Shown: piece by piece, positions 54,287 through 62,227 of the stretch
Position numbering within the stretch: position 1 is the first letter of the stretch
Layout: every line of letters starts with the position of its first letter
Origin: Anaerocolumna sp.
GTDB taxonomy: Bacteria; Bacillota; Clostridia; Lachnospirales; Lachnospiraceae
Reading direction: 5' to 3'
Length of the DNA: 64,000 nucleotides
NCBI GenBank assembly: GCA_029256725.1
Contig: JAQSXJ010000067.1
Location: forward strand, 1-64,000
The notes under the pieces: generated by a model
The model's input: the letters and a program-made list of their open reading frames with translations, nothing else
What the model was told of the DNA's origin: nothing
The model's database searches: none
Translations under genes and position numbers: made by a program

Positions 54287-55132
54287 ATGAGTTTACTTAA
54301 TGTAAATAAAGAAAAATGTATTCATTGCGGAATCTGTGCTCAGGTTTGTCCAAAGAATTATATTGAAATGAATAAGGAAAAGTTTCCGGTCGATGCCGGA
54401 CTTACCTGTATCTCCTGCGGTCACTGTGTTGCAATATGTCCTCGCGCCGCATTAAATCATGCTCAAGCACCGCTTTCTGAACAAGTATTGCTTGATACAA
54501 CCCCTGTTTTTGATACTGAAACAGCAGAAAGTTTTCTTCGATCCAGACGTTCTGTACGAGTATATAAAGAAGATAAAGTTACTAAAGCCCAAATACTAAA
54601 ACTGCTAAACATAGCCAGATTAGCGCCATCAGGTAATAATTCACAGGGTGTACAATACATGGTCGTGAATAACAAAAAAACTCTACATGCTATTACAAAA
54701 GCCACAATTGCCTGGATGGACGAAGCAATTGCCACCAAAGAAGCATCTGCTGTTAATTTTATTGAAATGTCAGATCATTATCACAAGACTGGTGAAGATG
54801 TGATTTTACGAAATGCACCTAGCTTTATATTAGCACTTTCTGATAAAACTTTTACACGTGGACGTGATAATACTCATTTTGCTCTCGCATATGCTGAATT
54901 GTTTGCACCAAGTCTGGGATTAGGAACGTGCTGGACAGGCCTTGTGGAAACATGCGCCAGATCTGGGTATCAACCCTTACTTCAGTTATTGGATATTCCT
55001 GAAAACTTAATAGTTACAGGCGGAATTATAGTTGGTTACCCTAAATATAGCTTTAGACGACTGGTAGACCGCTCCCCGTTGATCGTAACTTGGCACCAAC
55101 CCTGCAATTCAAATGAATCCTTAACAAAATAA
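54287..55132 (+). CDS. Nitroreductase with N-terminal 2x[4Fe-4S] ferredoxin domain
   Basis: 281 residues, ATG after AAGAAAGGATG. Residues ~8-62 hold two clusters: CIHCGICAQVCPKNY and CISCGHCVAICPRAA. From ~78 a nitroreductase fold binds FMN (SFLRSRRSVRVYKEDKV, LNIARLAPSGNNSQ, GLGTCWTGLVE). Such fusions take electrons directly from ferredoxin chains to reduce nitro compounds, quinones or enones in anaerobes. It lies between the HxlR gene and an old-yellow-enzyme gene on the same strand. Confidence 0.93.
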   Translation: MSLLNVNKEKCIHCGICAQVCPKNYIEMNKEKFPVDAGLTCISCGHCVAICPRAALNHAQAPLSEQVLLDTTPVFDTETAESFLRSRRSVRVYKEDKVTKAQILKLLNIARLAPSGNNSQGVQYMVVNNKKTLHAITKATIAWMDEAIATKEASAVNFIEMSDHYHKTGEDVILRNAPSFILALSDKTFTRGRDNTHFALAYAELFAPSLGLGTCWTGLVETCARSGYQPLLQLLDIPENLIVTGGIIVGYPKYSFRRLVDRSPLIVTWHQPCNSNESLTK

Positions 55133-55264
55133 TCAGTAAAAGAATTGCAGATTTAATGATTAAATTATACCATATCAGGCAGCAAAGCAAAAATCTCAGT
55201 TTTTTATATATGTTCTGCCAATTTATTCTGCATTTGAAAAGCCGAAATCAATAAGTGAAAGAAG

Positions 55265-56290
55265 ATGAATTCTATGGCTCGTATAACTACGCCATTAAAA
55301 ATTGGTAATCTTGAGTTAACAAACAGACTAATAATGCCTCCAATGGCAACATCAAAAGCTGGAGCACAAGGAGAAATTACTCCGACTCTTTTACAGTATT
55401 ATGACGAAAAAACACATGGCGGATACTTTGGTATGGTAATTACAGAGCACACTTTTGTTTCAACAGACGGGAAATCCAATTTCAACCAGATTTCTTCTGC
55501 CGACAACAGTATGCTTTCAGGCTTATGTCAGCTTTCCAATATCATTCACAATAATGGATGCCCTGTAATCTTGCAGTTAAATCATGCGGGAAGTGGAACC
55601 AAAACAAATGTTATTGCTTCTCAGCCTGTTGCTCCATCAGCTGTTATCAATCCTTCAAAAGCAGATATGGAACTTCCGCGCGAGCTGAAATGTGATGAAA
55701 TCGAAAAAATTGTAAGTGATTTTGCCAATGCAGCTTTACGAGGAAAGCAAGCTGGCTTCAATGGCGTTGAAATACATTCCTGCCACGGTTATTTATTGAA
55801 TCAGTTTTTGTCGCCACTTACCAATAGAAGAACTGATGAATATGGCGGTAATATTAAAGGTAGGATTCATGTTCATCTGCAAGTGTTGAGAGCTGTCCGC
55901 AAGACGGTCGGTAATGATTTTCCTATTCTATTCCGTCTTGGTGCTACTGATAATATGGAGGGCGGACTTAGCTTAGATGATTGTATTATGGCGGCAAAAG
56001 AACTGGAAAATGAAGGTGCTGATATGCTTGATATATCTGGTGGAATGTGTCGTTACACAGTACCGGACTCGGAAAATTCAGGATATTTTATTAAACAGGC
56101 AAAAGCAGTCAAAGGTGCTGTTTCAATTCCTGTCATGTTAACAGGAGGTATTAGAACAATAGAAACAGCAGAATTGCTTCTGCAAAATAATGTTTCAGAT
56201 TTTATTGGTGTCGGAAGACCTGTCTTTAACGATTCAACTTGGGTTAAAAACGCAATTATTAAATTTGATTCCGAAACCGAAAATGAATAA
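55265..56290 (+). CDS. Old-yellow-enzyme family NADH:flavin oxidoreductase
   Basis: 341 residues. FMN-binding TIM barrel: GNLELTNRLIMPPMATSKAG, LQLNHAGSGT, GVEIHSCHGYLLNQFLSPLTNRR, ISGGMCRY and the phosphate loop ending GVGRPVFND. Catalytic His residues are in the HSCHGY region. Unlike the broken gene at 29342-31217 it stops after the barrel, with no FAD or Fe-S half. ATG 55265 or 55274 can be the start. It lies 132 bp after the ferredoxin-nitroreductase gene. Confidence 0.93.
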   Translation: MNSMARITTPLKIGNLELTNRLIMPPMATSKAGAQGEITPTLLQYYDEKTHGGYFGMVITEHTFVSTDGKSNFNQISSADNSMLSGLCQLSNIIHNNGCPVILQLNHAGSGTKTNVIASQPVAPSAVINPSKADMELPRELKCDEIEKIVSDFANAALRGKQAGFNGVEIHSCHGYLLNQFLSPLTNRRTDEYGGNIKGRIHVHLQVLRAVRKTVGNDFPILFRLGATDNMEGGLSLDDCIMAAKELENEGADMLDISGGMCRYTVPDSENSGYFIKQAKAVKGAVSIPVMLTGGIRTIETAELLLQNNVSDFIGVGRPVFNDSTWVKNAIIKFDSETENE

Positions 56291-56387
56291 TTCAAACTTA
56301 TCATTGCAATCAGCAAGCAGATCTGAATATGACTTAACAGATATATTTTTTGATTCCAATACAGTTCTAATAAGCCATAATGTTGGA

Positions 56388-56765
56388 CTACTCTTTCCGA
56401 TTGGTACTTATCGCTTGCGACCCGTTTAATTCAGCTCTTTTTTTTCCCCATTCATTTATAACTTCAAGAGCTGGGAGAAGCGATTGGCAATCTTCCGTAA
56501 TGGAGTATTCAACATGAGGAGGTATTTGACCATAATCTTTTCTGATTATTAGGTTGTGCTGTTCCAAAACTTGAAGAGACCGTGTCAGCATAATATTTGT
56601 GATTCCACAAAGATGGCGCTTTAGCTCATTATACCGCATACTCTCGTAGCGAGAAAGCTCCCATATGATTGCTAGCCGCCATTTTCCTCCCAATATTTCA
56701 AGCGCATGTATGACCGGACATTTTTCAGGATAATATGGAGTGATGTTGTTAGACTGTTTATTCAT
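56388..56765 (-). CDS. HxlR-family transcriptional regulator 2
   Basis: About 125 residues from ATG 56765 (MNKQSNNITPYYPEKCPV) behind GAAGGGGGTATT. It has CPVIHALEILGGKWRLAIIW with the N-terminal Cys common in redox- or aldehyde-sensing members, RYNELKRHLCGITNIMLTRS and the wing HVEYSITEDCQSL. It is divergent from the nitroreductase gene at 56889, with about 120 bp between them as the shared promoter region. Confidence 0.93.
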   Translation of the reverse strand: MNKQSNNITPYYPEKCPVIHALEILGGKWRLAIIWELSRYESMRYNELKRHLCGITNIMLTRSLQVLEQHNLIIRKDYGQIPPHVEYSITEDCQSLLPALEVINEWGKKRAELNGSQAISTNRKE

Positions 56766-56888
56766 AAGAATACCCCCTTCTATCATTTAAGGAACAAAAA
56801 TGTGCGTACTTTATTTTTTGTGTCTTATTGTCTATAATCATATTGTAAGTTAGAAGAAAAAGTCAATACCCAAATTGGAGGGAAAAAT

Positions 56889-57431
56889 ATGGACTATGAT
56901 GATCTTATCCAGACAAGATATTCTGTTCGAAGTTACAGTGACAGACCTGTAGAACAGTATAAATTAAGTAAAATATTAGAAGCAGGTAGGATTGCTCCTA
57001 CTGCGGGGAATCGACAGCCACAACGAATTGTGATTATCAAAAGTCAAGATGCGCATACAAAAATAAAACAGTGTACGCCTTGTCATTTTAATGCGCCTTT
57101 AGTGCTTTTAGTATGTTATGACAAATCCGTAGAGAATAATAATCATTATGGAGATAAGCGCCCTTATGGGCAGGTTGATGCCAGTATTGTGATGACACAT
57201 ATGATGTTGGAGGCACATAATTTAGAACTTGGAACTGTTTGGGTGGGGCTTTTTAACCCAGATTTACTGCGGGATCTTTTCTGCATTCCTGCCCATTATG
57301 AAATTCTTGGTTTAATGCCGATAGGTTACCCGTATCCAGATGCGAAACCGGGTAAAATGCACAGTGAAAAGTTTCCTATTAAACATACGGTGTGGTATGA
57401 CTCCTTTGTAGGAGAAAAACAGTTGGAATAA
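56889..57431 (+). CDS. Nitroreductase family protein
   Basis: 180 residues, ATG behind GGAGGGAAAAAT. FMN contacts: IQTRYSVRSYSDRPV, GRIAPTAGNRQPQ and LGTVWVGLFNPDLL; GLMPIGYPYPDAKPG closes the fold. NAD(P)H-dependent reduction of nitro or quinone compounds is expected. Two extra cysteines in KQCTPCHF are unusual. It is divergently arranged with the second HxlR regulator, its likely controller. Confidence 0.92.
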   Translation: MDYDDLIQTRYSVRSYSDRPVEQYKLSKILEAGRIAPTAGNRQPQRIVIIKSQDAHTKIKQCTPCHFNAPLVLLVCYDKSVENNNHYGDKRPYGQVDASIVMTHMMLEAHNLELGTVWVGLFNPDLLRDLFCIPAHYEILGLMPIGYPYPDAKPGKMHSEKFPIKHTVWYDSFVGEKQLE

Positions 57432-57639
57432 AAACAAACGTATGATACATAAAGGCTGCCAACACAAGATTAATACTTCCAAATCAAAATTCTCAATTAC
57501 AGGCTTGCTTAAGTACACGGGTAAAAAAGTGCCCAATGGGAGAGTATCCCAAAGGGCAAATAAGAGTCAGTAGGTTGCTGGTCAATTAACTTGGTTAAAC
57601 ATTTATTAATTTATAAATCTATAAAATAAAAAGGGATAA

Positions 57640-59055
57640 CTACTCTGTACGTAATGAGATATTACTAAACTGTGCTTCACCTAATGCAAATAACCCTAAA
57701 TTACCTTCTTTAAAATCATACATACGAAAACTCAATGCAGCTTCATTATTAATATAGATAACCGCTGTAGTATCTTCTGCCAATATTTCTATAATATAAT
57801 GTCCGTCAATACTATTCTCAACCGCAGTTTCCATTTCTACATCGTAAGGAAATGTTTTTCCGCCCTCTTCGTACATTCTTATCCAAGAGCGAAAGACCAA
57901 TCTCTTCTTATAAGGTTCAAGGTAAAGATAATATCCATTTTCTAATTTTTTACTCGTCTGCAGGATAACTCCCGCTTCCTTGCTACTCCCCATGTCCAAA
58001 TCAAGTTTTAAGTAAAACCGTGAGGGTAATTTGCTTCCTACTATGGTATTCTGTGTACCTTCCAAAGTAGATATATACTTATTTCCCTCAACTGTCCATT
58101 CACCAGATAGCTCTTCCCATATAAGCGGAACTTCTTTTTGCAGTAAATTGCGCCTGGCCTCCGGCATTTGTAAAATCAAATCACCAGATTCATTTTGTCC
58201 CAGTTCATGAACAACCATATCACCGCCCCAATCCCATGTATGATAATCTTGTCCCTTGAATTTATCAGGCCAAAAACCAAATATATTTTCCTCCTTGGTC
58301 GGATTCCAGCCAATAAGATAACGTTTCTTACCATCACTTACTGTTTTCGCTGCATAAAATGCTCTGCCATCCATACGATGATTTAATGGAATGTTCCAAG
58401 TATTATCACCCTTTTTACACTTCACATAATAATTTCCAAATAAAGTGGTATAACTTGAAAATACCAGGTAATACCAGTCGCCGATTGAAAATATATCAGG
58501 GCACTCACAAGCACCGTTAAATCGCGCCGGGTAATACAACGGTTCCCGATATTCCCATTTTTTTAAATCTTTCGATACACAAAGCCCCACACAACCCGTT
58601 TGAGTATGTACATCGTTTTTTCTGGCAGCCATAATCATCCAATATTCTTGCAAATCTTCCCTATAAAATATCCTTGGGTCTCTCCAGTCTGAGCAATGAT
58701 AAATCACTCCATCCGGACCAAACGTGTCCTCTTCTATGTATACCCAATGATCCAGAGTTCCATCCTTGCTGACATAATGAGTTATATATTGCTTACCATC
58801 CGGGAAAATGCATGCAAACAAATGCCACTCTCCTTGATAATAAATAAGATCACCAGTTCCACCTAACACATGAAGGGGAGTCTCTTCACTCATATTGATA
58901 AGATCTGTCGTTTCCATTCGGTGCCATCCATGAACTATCCCTTCTTTTGATGCATCCTTCCAGTTTTTTAAATAAAATAAGTTAAATTTATTATTAGCAT
59001 ATATCGGTATTACATCACCAGTTCTTGCATTATCTGCCTTATAAAAAATATCCAT
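57640..59055 (-). CDS. GH32-family beta-fructosidase with atypical nucleophile motif
   Basis: About 471 residues from ATG 59055 (MDIFYKADNARTGDVIP) behind AAGGAGGTAACT. Five-blade propeller plus C-terminal beta-sandwich: DWRDPRIFY (RDP transition-state stabiliser) and GACECPDIFS (EC acid/base) are canonical. The usual WMNDPN at the N-terminus is replaced by RTGDVIP, in which the Asp is the probable nucleophile. No signal peptide, so it is cytoplasmic. It ends an operon with fructokinase and GH172. Sucrose, fructo-oligosaccharides or difructose products are candidate substrates. Confidence 0.88.
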   Translation of the reverse strand: MDIFYKADNARTGDVIPIYANNKFNLFYLKNWKDASKEGIVHGWHRMETTDLINMSEETPLHVLGGTGDLIYYQGEWHLFACIFPDGKQYITHYVSKDGTLDHWVYIEEDTFGPDGVIYHCSDWRDPRIFYREDLQEYWMIMAARKNDVHTQTGCVGLCVSKDLKKWEYREPLYYPARFNGACECPDIFSIGDWYYLVFSSYTTLFGNYYVKCKKGDNTWNIPLNHRMDGRAFYAAKTVSDGKKRYLIGWNPTKEENIFGFWPDKFKGQDYHTWDWGGDMVVHELGQNESGDLILQMPEARRNLLQKEVPLIWEELSGEWTVEGNKYISTLEGTQNTIVGSKLPSRFYLKLDLDMGSSKEAGVILQTSKKLENGYYLYLEPYKKRLVFRSWIRMYEEGGKTFPYDVEMETAVENSIDGHYIIEILAEDTTAVIYINNEAALSFRMYDFKEGNLGLFALGEAQFSNISLRTE

Positions 59056-59107
59056 AGTTACCTCCTTATACCTTTTCATCCTATAAAATTCATTTTCACC
59101 TATATCA

Positions 59108-60091
59108 CTATATATTAATTCTTCCTAATCCTAAAATATTTAATTTCTCCTCTACCTCTTCATAGGACGGCATTACCCTCAATGCTCCTTTTCGGGTAGT
59201 AATTATTGCGGCTGCCATATTTGAAAATTTCAGCATTTCCTCAATTATTTCTCTTGTTAAGGTATCTAAGCCATAATCTAATATAAAATGAAGGCAACTT
59301 CCCAAAAATGTATCTCCGGCGCCTGTAGTTTCTATGGTATTCTTTTGAATAAATGCCGGAACTTCAACACAGCAATCTTTCCAGTATGCACGGCTGCCTT
59401 CTTTACCGATAGAAAGCAGTATAAGTGGAATATTATATTTCTCCTTCAAGTATTGTATTCCTTTTTCATAATCATGAAAGCCTGTGAACCATTGAATTTC
59501 GTTGTCTGATATTTTTAACACATCACATTGCTCTAGTCCATAAGCCATTTGCTTATGTGCCTCTTCTAAGGATGTCCACAAAGCAGGACGCAGATTCGGA
59601 TCAAAAGTTAAGATGGCTCCTGCACCTTTTGCAATCTCAATAGCTTTTTTAGTAGCTTGACGCACCCTTTCATGTGTCATTGATAATGTACCAAAATGAA
59701 AAATCTTACTCCTTTGCAAAAGGCTTTTATCTATTTCATTTTCTGACAGCATAATATCTGCTCCCTGGTTTCGATAAAAAGAGAAATCACGGTCTCCGCC
59801 CGGCAATGTTTGAACGAAAGCCAGTGTTGTTCTCGCCTCTTGATCTAATCTCAGATTTGATGCATCAATATTTACTTCCTCTAATGTTGCTTTTAATTTA
59901 TGACCAAATAAATCATCTCCCACCTTACCGATAAAGGCAGTCTTATGACCTAATTTACTTAACATTGCCAATACGTTACAGGGGGCTCCGCCCGGATTTG
60001 CTTCAAATAGTGTATTCCCCTGTTCACTTATCCCATTGTTTGTAAAATCAATCAGTAATTCACCCAATGCAACAACATCTATATCTTTCAT
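59108..60091 (-). CDS. PfkB-family fructokinase
   Basis: 327 residues. Ribokinase fold: DVVALGELLIDFT, GGAPCNVLAMLSKLG, IGKVGDDLFG and the catalytic TTGAGDTFLGSC (Asp base). It phosphorylates fructose with ATP; the PGGAPCNV motif and the sugar context point to fructose over ribose. It lies between GH172 and GH32, consistent with fructose released by those enzymes being phosphorylated in the cytoplasm. Confidence 0.93.
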   Translation of the reverse strand: MKDIDVVALGELLIDFTNNGISEQGNTLFEANPGGAPCNVLAMLSKLGHKTAFIGKVGDDLFGHKLKATLEEVNIDASNLRLDQEARTTLAFVQTLPGGDRDFSFYRNQGADIMLSENEIDKSLLQRSKIFHFGTLSMTHERVRQATKKAIEIAKGAGAILTFDPNLRPALWTSLEEAHKQMAYGLEQCDVLKISDNEIQWFTGFHDYEKGIQYLKEKYNIPLILLSIGKEGSRAYWKDCCVEVPAFIQKNTIETTGAGDTFLGSCLHFILDYGLDTLTREIIEEMLKFSNMAAAIITTRKGALRVMPSYEEVEEKLNILGLGRINI

Positions 60092-60120
60092 GATCGGACT
60101 CCTATTCTGTTCACAGCCAC

Positions 60121-61230
60121 TTATCTAGGCCATCTTTCTTTTCTTTCCGGTAACTTCTTAAATGTCTGATGTGGCTCCGATTGATACCAATATGCTACAC
60201 TTGCAACATCATCCTGTCTTTCAAATAAACCTCCGTGATATACTCCGATTTGCTGTATTGTCACCTTTAAATCTTCTTCAAACAAAATGGGGTCCATTAT
60301 ATGCCAACGATAAAAACTTCTTTGTGGCATTTGATCATCATTATGAAAGTCATGATGTATCAGTGTATCCCGATTTGAATAATAGGGATATCCCAAAAAT
60401 GGTGTGCAATAAGTATTCTCCACTGTTTTGCCATTTTCCTGTGTTGCAAAGCTCCAGGCCCCTCCGAAATAATCTTCCGTTCCGGTTCCGCATATAGTAG
60501 GAAATTCTTTGTCACCATCTATATAAAATTTCATTTCTCCTTCTCCATACCAATAACGTTCTAAGGTAGTAAGTGCAAGATATGTTCCTACATAGTGGCC
60601 TTTTCCTATAATTCCATCAACCAGAATGTAATCTTCCCCTTTTTGGGTCAATCTTTGCCGCTTCCACTGACTATGAAAATATCCTATATTATCCGGTAAT
60701 TTATCCTGTAAACAATAATCTATTTGATAGAAGAATGCAGGTAAATCTTCATCACATTGATTTTCGACAGTAATACGTGCCTTTTTCCTAAAGGGCATAG
60801 GAAAATAGCTATTGAATCCTCTTGTTGGATTAACGGAAATCGGCATAGAGTTAACAGGATACGAAGCTCCGAATCCACAGCAAAAGAAGTCCCCCAATGG
60901 ACTTTCCACAGAAGGCTCTTCCTCTTCATCCCAATAGATACGTAACACCAAATCTCTTAGTATGAAACAATTTCGATTGCTTATTCGATCAGTAACTGTA
61001 ATCCAGATATGCTGAATTACCGCAGGTCCTTCAATTTCAGCTAATGTAGCAGTTTCTCCCGTTTTAATGGAAGGAATACATGGGGAACCTTTTCTCCCGA
61101 TACCTAAATCACTGGCAGCCATTCCACCCTTGCCTTTTTCACCCTTCCTGTTTTCCCAGTTAATACTTCTTGTTTTTCCATTCCTCAAATAAGGAAGTGA
61201 ACTCAAATCATTTCCCAAAACATCAAACAT
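60121..61230 (-). CDS. GH172 (DUF2961) protein, probable difructose-anhydride or arabinofuranosidase-type enzyme
   Basis: 369 residues, start after GGAG. DUF2961/GH172 jelly-roll features: TRSINWENRKGEKGKGGMAA, GPAVIQHIWIT, SPLGDFFCCGFG, and GTGTEDYFGGAWSF with the putative catalytic Glu. Characterised members include an alpha-D-fructofuranosidase/difructose dianhydride I synthase. Here fructokinase and GH32 follow in the same operon, favouring a fructose-containing substrate. No signal peptide is seen. Confidence 0.9.
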   Translation of the reverse strand: MFDVLGNDLSSLPYLRNGKTRSINWENRKGEKGKGGMAASDLGIGRKGSPCIPSIKTGETATLAEIEGPAVIQHIWITVTDRISNRNCFILRDLVLRIYWDEEEEPSVESPLGDFFCCGFGASYPVNSMPISVNPTRGFNSYFPMPFRKKARITVENQCDEDLPAFFYQIDYCLQDKLPDNIGYFHSQWKRQRLTQKGEDYILVDGIIGKGHYVGTYLALTTLERYWYGEGEMKFYIDGDKEFPTICGTGTEDYFGGAWSFATQENGKTVENTYCTPFLGYPYYSNRDTLIHHDFHNDDQMPQRSFYRWHIMDPILFEEDLKVTIQQIGVYHGGLFERQDDVASVAYWYQSEPHQTFKKLPERKERWPR

Positions 61231-61321
61231 TCTCCAATCCTCCGTTTTATTTTAATACTAAGTCTTTCTATTTCTGCAAATCAGAAGCTGCTTGTGTCTT
61301 TACTATATTTTCTATTAAATA

Positions 61322-62209
61322 CTATGATTCTTCGAACCTTATTTTGGCTCGATCCACAAGCATGTTGAGATCGGTTTTATTGTTAAATTGCGGAATAATT
61401 TTACCTAATGCTTTATATTTTGCACTCCCATAATTTGAAACAGGTATCATATCAATACGTTCTACACCTCTTATATCCTGCAAAAATATTCTTCGATCTT
61501 TTATTTCTTTTTCCGAATCATTGATGCTTTCTATAATCGGCATTCGGATAATCATTCTGGCGCCTATATCGGAAAGTCTTTTTATATTCTCCAAGAGATT
61601 CCTGTTGCTTACTCCCGTTAATGCAATATGCTGTTTATCATCCAGGCATTTTATATCAATTAAATACACGTCTACATAGGGAATTATACTTTCAACAATA
61701 TCCCAATCTACATTTAGTGTGGTGTCTAAACAAACCGATATTCCTTCCTCCTTGCAGCACTTCATAATTTCCTGCAAATATTTATACTGTACTAAGGGTT
61801 CCCCTCCAGAAAATGTAACGCCTCCGTCTCCACCATAACAGTCCCTGTCTCTCATTACTTCCCGGGTTACCTCCTCCACAGTTACTCTCTTCCCGCAAAG
61901 TTTCATACTTTTTGTACAACAGATTTCCTGACACAGCTCCTGTTTTCTGCAGTTTTTGCATAATTCTACCTTTACCTTATGGTTTTCATCCGTAAAATAA
62001 TGTGCGCCTCTCTCGCAAATTGTCTCACATTGCCTGCAATAAATGCAGCTGCTTTCAAAAAACATCATCTCAGGTTCCTTTGACTGGGATTCCGGATTAT
62101 GACACCAGCTGCATTTCATATGGCATCCTTTCAAAAAAACCGTTGTCCTTATACCCGGACCATCATGGATACAATATCTTTGTATCTCCATTACTATAGC
62201 TGTATTCAT
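61322..62209 (-). CDS. Glycyl-radical enzyme activating protein (radical SAM)
   Basis: 295 residues. The radical-SAM cluster motif is CHMKCSWC (CxxxCxxC) in the family start YCIHDGPGIRTTVFLKGCHM. Two extra ferredoxin-like sites follow (CIYCRQCETIC and CKNCRKQELCQEIC), as in activases of non-PFL glycyl-radical enzymes. SAM-binding TFSGGEPL is present. It makes the glycyl radical on the enzyme encoded 18 bp upstream on the same strand. Confidence 0.95.
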   Translation of the reverse strand: MNTAIVMEIQRYCIHDGPGIRTTVFLKGCHMKCSWCHNPESQSKEPEMMFFESSCIYCRQCETICERGAHYFTDENHKVKVELCKNCRKQELCQEICCTKSMKLCGKRVTVEEVTREVMRDRDCYGGDGGVTFSGGEPLVQYKYLQEIMKCCKEEGISVCLDTTLNVDWDIVESIIPYVDVYLIDIKCLDDKQHIALTGVSNRNLLENIKRLSDIGARMIIRMPIIESINDSEKEIKDRRIFLQDIRGVERIDMIPVSNYGSAKYKALGKIIPQFNNKTDLNMLVDRAKIRFEES

Positions 62210-62227
62210 GGCTTTTCCCCTGCTTCT

